This document shows positions 58,382 to 64,000 of a DNA stretch of 64,000 nt, piece after piece. The notes beneath the pieces are model-generated. The model ran no database searches. It was not told where the DNA came from and saw only the letters and a list, made by a program, of their open reading frames with translations. Made by a program: the position numbers and the translations under genes. Positions within the stretch are counted from its first letter, which is position 1, and each line of letters begins with the position of its first letter. Source of the DNA: Streptomyces tubercidicus (GTDB lineage: Bacteria; Actinomycetota; Actinomycetes; Streptomycetales; Streptomycetaceae); assembly GCF_027497495.1 (NCBI RefSeq), contig NZ_CP114205.1, forward strand, positions 5,208,001-5,272,000. Direction: 5' to 3'.

Positions 58382-60390
58382 CAGGCGCTCTCCTGCCCGC
58401 CCTCGGGGGCGCCCGCGGACGCGGCGGGCTCCTCGGGGCTCTCGTGCGGGGCGACCACGGCCAGGATCTGGTCCATGGCGACGGTCGAGCCCGCGGTGAC
58501 GTCGAGTTCGGCGACGGTCCCGGCGTGCGGTGCGGAGATGACGTGCTCCATCTTCATCGCCTCCACCACCAACAGGCCCTGACCGGCGGCCACTTCGTCG
58601 CCGACGGCGACCTTGACGACGGTGACGGTGCCGGGCATCGGGGCGGCCAGGGTGTCCGCGCCGTGCGCCCCGGCGGCCCCGCGCAGCGCCGCGGCCACCG
58701 GGTCGTGGGTGGTGACCTGCCAGGAGTCGCCGTCCCGGCCGAGCCAGTCGCCGCTGTGGTGGAAGGTGTGCAGCACGCCGTCGACGGTGACCCGTACGCG
58801 GTCCGGTGTGACCTGGGCGGCGGCCGCGTCCGGGCGGACGTCGTGGGCCACCGGGTCGTGTCCCGGCACCCGCAGCCAGTGGCGTACGGGCGCGGGCTCG
58901 CCGCCGAGCCGGAAGCCGTTCGGCGCGGCGAACGGGTCGCGCCAGCCGCCGTCGGCCACCGCCGGTTCCAGGGCGGCCTGCCGCACCGCCGCGGCCGCCG
59001 CGTACACCTCGTCCGGCACGGTGCCGTCGACCAGACCGGCCGCCTCCCGCTCCACCAGACCGGTGTCCAGCTCGCCGGAGACCACGTCCGGGTGGGCCAG
59101 CAGCCGCCGCAGGAAACCGGCGTTGGTGGTGACGCCGAGGGTGACCGTCCCGGCCAGCGCGGCCCGCAGCCGGCGCAGCGCGCTCGCCCGGTCCGGGCCG
59201 TGGGCGATCACCTTGGACAGCATCGGGTCGTAGCGGCTGCCGACCTCGCCGCCCTCGGAGAGCCCGGAGTCGGTGCGCACCCCGCCGCCCTCCGGCTCAT
59301 GGAGCGTGAGCACCGTGCCGCCGGTCGGCAGGAAGTCGCGGGCCGGGTCCTCGGCGCAGATCCGCGCCTCGATGGCGTGTCCGGTGAGGGTGATGTCCTC
59401 CTGGGCGTACGGGAGCCGCTCACCGGCCGCGACCCGCAGCTGCCACTCCACCAGGTCGAGACCGGTGACCAGCTCGGTGACCGGGTGTTCCACCTGGAGG
59501 CGGGTGTTCATCTCCATGAAGTAGTAGGAGGCCGGGTCCTTGCCCGGGACGATGAACTCGACGGTGCCGGCGCCGCGGTAGCCGCAGGAGCGGGCCGCCG
59601 ACGCCGCAGCCTCGCCCATCGCGGCGCGGGTGGCCTCGTCCAGCAGGACCGAGGGGGCCTCCTCGATGACCTTCTGGTGGCGGCGCTGGAGGGAGCACTC
59701 GCGCTCGCCGAGGTGGATGACGTTGCCGTGGCCGTCCGCCAGCACCTGGATCTCGATGTGCCGGGGCCGGTCGATCCAGCGCTCGACGAGCAGCGTGTCA
59801 TCGCCGAAGGAGGAGCGGGCCTCGCGGCGCGCGGAGGCGATCTCGTCGGCCAGCAGCGCCTCCTCGCGCACCAGCCGCATGCCCTTGCCGCCGCCGCCCG
59901 CGGACGGCTTGAGCAGCACCGGCATGCCGATCTCCCGGGCCGCGGCGGCCAGTTGACCGTCGTCCAGCCCGCTGCCCGAGGAGCCGGGGACGACCGGGAC
60001 GCCGGCCTCCCGGACCGTCTCCTTGGCCCGGATCTTGTCGCCCATCAGCTCGATGGCGTCGGCGGACGGGCCGATGAAGACCAGCCCGGCGTCCGCGCAG
60101 GCACGGGCGAAGGCGGCGTTCTCGGCGAGGAAGCCGTAGCCCGGGTGGACCGCCTGGGCGCCGGTCCGGACCGCCGCCTCCAGCAGCCGCTCCACGGACA
60201 GATAGCTCTCGGCGGCCGCTGCCGGACCGATCCGTACGGCCGTGTCGGCCTCGCGGACATGGCGGGCGTCGGCGTCCGCATCGCTGTACACGGCGGCCGA
60301 GCGGATGCCGAGGGCGCGCAGCGTACGGATGACACGGACCGCGATCTCGCCGCGGTTGGCGATGAGCACGGTGTCGAAATTGGTGGCCAT
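58381..60390 (-). CDS. Acyl-CoA carboxylase alpha subunit: biotin carboxylase plus BCCP
   Basis: The protein has 669 residues from ATG at 60390. The biotin carboxylase domain (about 1-455) has FDTVLIANRGEIAVRVIRTL, the ATP-grasp loop PSAGGGGKGMRLVREEALLA, FMEMNTRLQVEHPVTELVTG and YDPMLSKVIAHGPD. A middle domain links to the C-terminal biotin carrier with VVEAMKMEHVISAPHAG, where Lys is biotinylated. It carboxylates an acyl-CoA with the beta subunit encoded upstream; neighbours point to 3-methylcrotonyl-CoA. A GAGAGGGATG start site at 60402 is an alternative three codons earlier. Confidence 0.95.
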   Translation of the reverse strand: MATNFDTVLIANRGEIAVRVIRTLRALGIRSAAVYSDADADARHVREADTAVRIGPAAAAESYLSVERLLEAAVRTGAQAVHPGYGFLAENAAFARACADAGLVFIGPSADAIELMGDKIRAKETVREAGVPVVPGSSGSGLDDGQLAAAAREIGMPVLLKPSAGGGGKGMRLVREEALLADEIASARREARSSFGDDTLLVERWIDRPRHIEIQVLADGHGNVIHLGERECSLQRRHQKVIEEAPSVLLDEATRAAMGEAAASAARSCGYRGAGTVEFIVPGKDPASYYFMEMNTRLQVEHPVTELVTGLDLVEWQLRVAAGERLPYAQEDITLTGHAIEARICAEDPARDFLPTGGTVLTLHEPEGGGVRTDSGLSEGGEVGSRYDPMLSKVIAHGPDRASALRRLRAALAGTVTLGVTTNAGFLRRLLAHPDVVSGELDTGLVEREAAGLVDGTVPDEVYAAAAAVRQAALEPAVADGGWRDPFAAPNGFRLGGEPAPVRHWLRVPGHDPVAHDVRPDAAAAQVTPDRVRVTVDGVLHTFHHSGDWLGRDGDSWQVTTHDPVAAALRGAAGAHGADTLAAPMPGTVTVVKVAVGDEVAAGQGLLVVEAMKMEHVISAPHAGTVAELDVTAGSTVAMDQILAVVAPHESPEEPAASAGAPEGGQESA

Positions 60391-60407
60391 TGCTGGGGAC
60401 ATCCCTC

Positions 60408-62075
<1,668 letters not shown>

Positions 62076-62141
62076 CAGTACGAGCTCCCTTGCTCGGTCT
62101 GCTGTCCCGCCGCCGCGGTCCGCGGCTGCCGGGCCATCCGG

Positions 62142-62157
62142 GTTAATGGGCGTTAAC
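62142..62157. promoter_or_regulatory. TetR operator, copy 1 (carboxylase-operon side)
   Basis: GTTAATGGGCGTTAAC is a palindrome whose arms are GTTAA and TTAAC. It shares 12 of 16 bases with a second site 31 bases away. It lies between the divergent TetR gene and the carboxylase operon and is the likely binding site of the TetR repressor. Confidence 0.7.
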
Positions 62158-62172
62158 AACATCTGCCTTCAG

Positions 62173-62188
62173 GTTAACGAGCACTAAC
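62173..62188. promoter_or_regulatory. TetR operator, copy 2, overlapping the tetR promoter
   Basis: GTTAACGAGCACTAAC is the second copy, with arms GTTA/TAAC. Its first bases overlap TTAACG at 62174-62179, which is placed as a -35 for the tetR promoter with -10 TACAAT at 62198-62203 (18-base spacing). Binding here would repress tetR itself. Confidence 0.7.
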
Positions 62189-62203
62189 CCGACTGTCTAC
62201 AAT
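62174..62203 (+). promoter_or_regulatory. tetR promoter giving a probably leaderless mRNA
   Basis: TTAACG and TACAAT are spaced by 18 bases. Seven bases separate the -10 box from the ATG at 62211, so transcription should begin at or next to the start codon and the mRNA would lack a ribosome site. No ribosome site is seen before the ATG. Leaderless transcripts are common in Streptomyces. Confidence 0.6.
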
Positions 62204-62210
62204 CGACGGC

Positions 62211-62852
62211 ATGAGTAATGCGCAGTCCTCCGCCCCGACCAGCCGCCGCGAGCAGATCCTCAAGGAGGCCGCCCGGCTCTTCGCGGAGCGCGGCTTCCAC
62301 GGCGTCGGTGTGGACGAGATAGGGGCGGCCGTGGGCATCTCCGGCCCGGGGCTCTACCGGCACTTCGCCGGCAAGGACGCGATGCTCGCCGAGCTGCTCG
62401 TCGGGATCAGCGAGCGGCTGCTCGCGGGCGGCCGGATGCGGGTCACGGAGGGCGGCGGGAGCCCCGAGGCGGTGCTGGACGCGCTGATCGACGGGCATAT
62501 CGACTTCGCGCTGGACGACCGGCCGCTGATCACCCTGCACGACCGGGAGCTGGACCGGCTGCGGGAGGCCGACCGCAAGCGGGTCCGCCAGCTCCAGCGG
62601 CAGTATGTGGAGCTGTGGGTGGAGGTCGTCCGGGAGGCGTATCCCGTGTGTGTGGAGGCCGAGGCCCGGTCCGCGGTGCACGCCGTCTTCGGCCTGCTCA
62701 ACTCCACCCCTCACCTGGGCCGCCCCGGCGCCCTCCCGGGCCGTACGGAAATGGCGGAACTGCTGCACCGCCTCGCGCTGGGCGCTTTCGGCGCGGTGGC
62801 CGGGGAGCCGTCGGCGGGGGAGTCGATGGCGGCGGCGGTGCCGGGCGCGTAG
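62211..62852 (+). CDS. TetR-family repressor of the branched-chain acyl-CoA operon
   Basis: The protein has 213 residues from ATG at 62211. The N-terminal helix-turn-helix (about 8-55) reads TSRREQILKEAARLFAERGF, HGVGVDEIGAAVGISGPGLY and RHFAGKDAMLAELLVG. The C-terminal ligand-binding domain is helical (about 60-205). It is divergent from the carboxylase operon across two palindromic sites and its promoter contains one of them. It likely responds to an acyl-CoA, as related TetR regulators of fatty-acid and leucine catabolism do. Confidence 0.94.
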   Translation: MSNAQSSAPTSRREQILKEAARLFAERGFHGVGVDEIGAAVGISGPGLYRHFAGKDAMLAELLVGISERLLAGGRMRVTEGGGSPEAVLDALIDGHIDFALDDRPLITLHDRELDRLREADRKRVRQLQRQYVELWVEVVREAYPVCVEAEARSAVHAVFGLLNSTPHLGRPGALPGRTEMAELLHRLALGAFGAVAGEPSAGESMAAAVPGA

Positions 62853-62925
62853 TGGCCCCCTGCCTCGCACGGGTTTTCGTTGACCTCTGGACAGCTTGGG
62901 TAACTGGCCGGTAGCTTTCGCTGAG

Positions 62926-62947
62926 CAAGCGCTTAGCCATGCGCTTG
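62926..62947. promoter_or_regulatory. Inverted repeat upstream of the second acyl-CoA dehydrogenase
   Basis: CAAGCGC and GCGCTTG arms are separated by 8 bases, 31 bases before the start codon. This could be an operator for another TetR/FadR-type regulator, or part of a promoter leader. Confidence 0.4.
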
Positions 62948-62977
62948 GGCCGGCGACCTGAAGGAGGCGACGTAGCA

Positions 62978-64000
62978 ATGCGCCGCACGGTGTTCAACGA
63001 GGATCACGAGGCGTTCCGCGCGACCATACGCGCCTTCATCGAGGCCGAGGTCGTGCCCGTGTACGACGAGTGGCTCGCCGCCGGCCAGGCCCCGCGCGAC
63101 TTCTACTACAAGCTCGGTGAGCTGGGCGTCTTCGGTATCCGGGTCCCCGAGGAGTTCGGCGGCGCCGGTATCGAGTCGCACAAGTTCGAGGCCGTGATGT
63201 ACGAGGAGACCTCCCGCGCGGGCGTCTCCTTCGGCGGCTCCGGTGTGCACGTCCTGCTCGGTCTGCCGTACATCGAGATGCTCGCCACCGACGAGCAGAA
63301 GAAGCGTTTCCTGCCGAAGTTCGTCACCGGCGAGGAGATGTGGGCGCTGGCGATGACCGAGCCGGGCACCGGCTCCGACCTCGCCGGCATGAAGACCACC
63401 GCGAAGCTGTCCGACGACGGCACGCACTACGTCCTCAACGGCGCCAAGACCTTCATCACCGGCGGTGTGCACGCCGACCGTGTCATCGTCTGCGCCCGCA
63501 CCGCCGCGCCCCGCGAGGACGACCGCCGCTTCGGCATCTCGCTCTTCGCCGTGGACACCAAGGCCGAGGGCTACTCCGTCGGGCGCAAGCTGGACAAGCT
63601 CGGCCTGAAGACGTCCGACACCGCCGAACTGGCCTTCGTCGACGTCAAGGTCCCGGTCGAGGACCTGCTGGGCGAGGAGAACAAGGGCTTCGGCTACCTG
63701 GGCCTGAATCTCGCCTCCGAGCGCTGGGGCATCGCCTTCGGCGCGTACGCCCAGGCCAAGGCCGCCGTCCGGTTCGCCAAGGAGTACGTGCAGGAGCGCA
63801 CGGTCTTCGGCAAGCCCGTCGCCGCCTTCCAGAACACCAAGTTCGAACTGGCCGCCTGCCAGGCCGAGGTGGACGCCGCCGAGGCCGTCGCGGACCGCGC
63901 GCTGGAGGCCCTGGACGCCGGTGAGCTGAGCCCGGCCGAGGCCGCCTCCGCCAAGCTGTTCTGCACCGAGGTCGCGCACCGCGTGATCGACAAGTGCCTC
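62978..64000 (+). CDS. Acyl-CoA dehydrogenase, truncated by the window end
   Basis: At least 341 residues are visible from ATG after AAGGAGG. N-terminal helices (DHEAFRATIRAFIEAEVVPV), LGVFGIRVPEEFGGAGIESH, ALAMTEPGTGSDLAGMKTTA, VLNGAKTFITGGVHADRVIV and RTVFGKPVAAFQNTKFELAA are typical. The catalytic base in this subgroup lies further on and is not reached, so the specificity is undetermined. It is a separate transcription unit, following the TetR gene after 125 bases that include the inverted repeat at 62926. Confidence 0.95.
   Translation, partial: MRRTVFNEDHEAFRATIRAFIEAEVVPVYDEWLAAGQAPRDFYYKLGELGVFGIRVPEEFGGAGIESHKFEAVMYEETSRAGVSFGGSGVHVLLGLPYIEMLATDEQKKRFLPKFVTGEEMWALAMTEPGTGSDLAGMKTTAKLSDDGTHYVLNGAKTFITGGVHADRVIVCARTAAPREDDRRFGISLFAVDTKAEGYSVGRKLDKLGLKTSDTAELAFVDVKVPVEDLLGEENKGFGYLGLNLASERWGIAFGAYAQAKAAVRFAKEYVQERTVFGKPVAAFQNTKFELAACQAEVDAAEAVADRALEALDAGELSPAEAASAKLFCTEVAHRVIDKCL

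Overview
This is a GC-rich actinobacterial chromosome segment that looks like core Streptomyces. It has an IclR/ABC cluster, an SsgA-like sporulation protein, a PAS-GGDEF-EAL protein resembling CdgA, a chaplin, AdpA with a TTA leucine codon (bldA dependence) followed by oligoribonuclease, a cslA-glxA pair and a 2-methylisoborneol operon. I see no integrase, transposase, plasmid or phage gene and no CRISPR array. Most features are chromosomal housekeeping or developmental loci. All functional calls rest on reading motifs in the translations, because no database search was possible.

Left part (1-8.4 kb): the tail of a HAD-type phosphatase; a secreted membrane-anchored protein coupled to a sortase-fold protein that lacks the canonical catalytic His and Cys; a GH6 lipoprotein facing the cslA-glxA pair (tip glycan synthesis plus radical copper oxidase); a long AT-richer gap; and the first of three identical tRNA-Lys(CTT) genes.

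8.4-25.3 kb: an SsgA-like protein coupled to an unrecognised 464-residue protein; tRNA-Lys copy 2; an IclR regulator; a four-gene EhuABCD-type polar amino-acid/ectoine ABC importer; and a putative catabolic set (DUF3830, amidase, D-2-hydroxyacid dehydrogenase, two EutA/maleate-isomerase-like proteins, luciferase-like oxidoreductase). Then come the c-di-GMP protein, a secreted M6 metalloprotease and tRNA-Lys copy 3.

25.3-40.4 kb: a primase-polymerase-like fragment; a compact operon of a RecB/Cas4-type Fe-S nuclease, an unknown protein and an SF1 helicase, which I read as a possible split Dna2-like machine; a histidine phosphatase; an NsdA-like HTH/TPR regulator divergent from a second primase-polymerase-like fragment; a small surface-glycan set (sugar transferase, GT4, flavoprotein); a His-rich chaplin; and a spermidine-synthase-like protein.

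40.4-52.5 kb: a two-component system beside a GH18 chitinase; tRNA-His; adpA-orn; a universal stress protein; glmS; and a GH20 hexosaminidase with a DasR-like upstream site. Chitin/GlcNAc use and cell-wall amino sugars cluster here.

52.5-64 kb: the 2-methylisoborneol operon (family 2B encapsulin shell, terpene cyclase, GPP methyltransferase), then a branched-chain acyl-CoA operon (carboxylase beta and alpha subunits, HMG-CoA lyase, acyl-CoA dehydrogenase). A divergent TetR gene controls this operon from a gap holding two copies of a 16-bp palindrome. The window ends inside a second acyl-CoA dehydrogenase.
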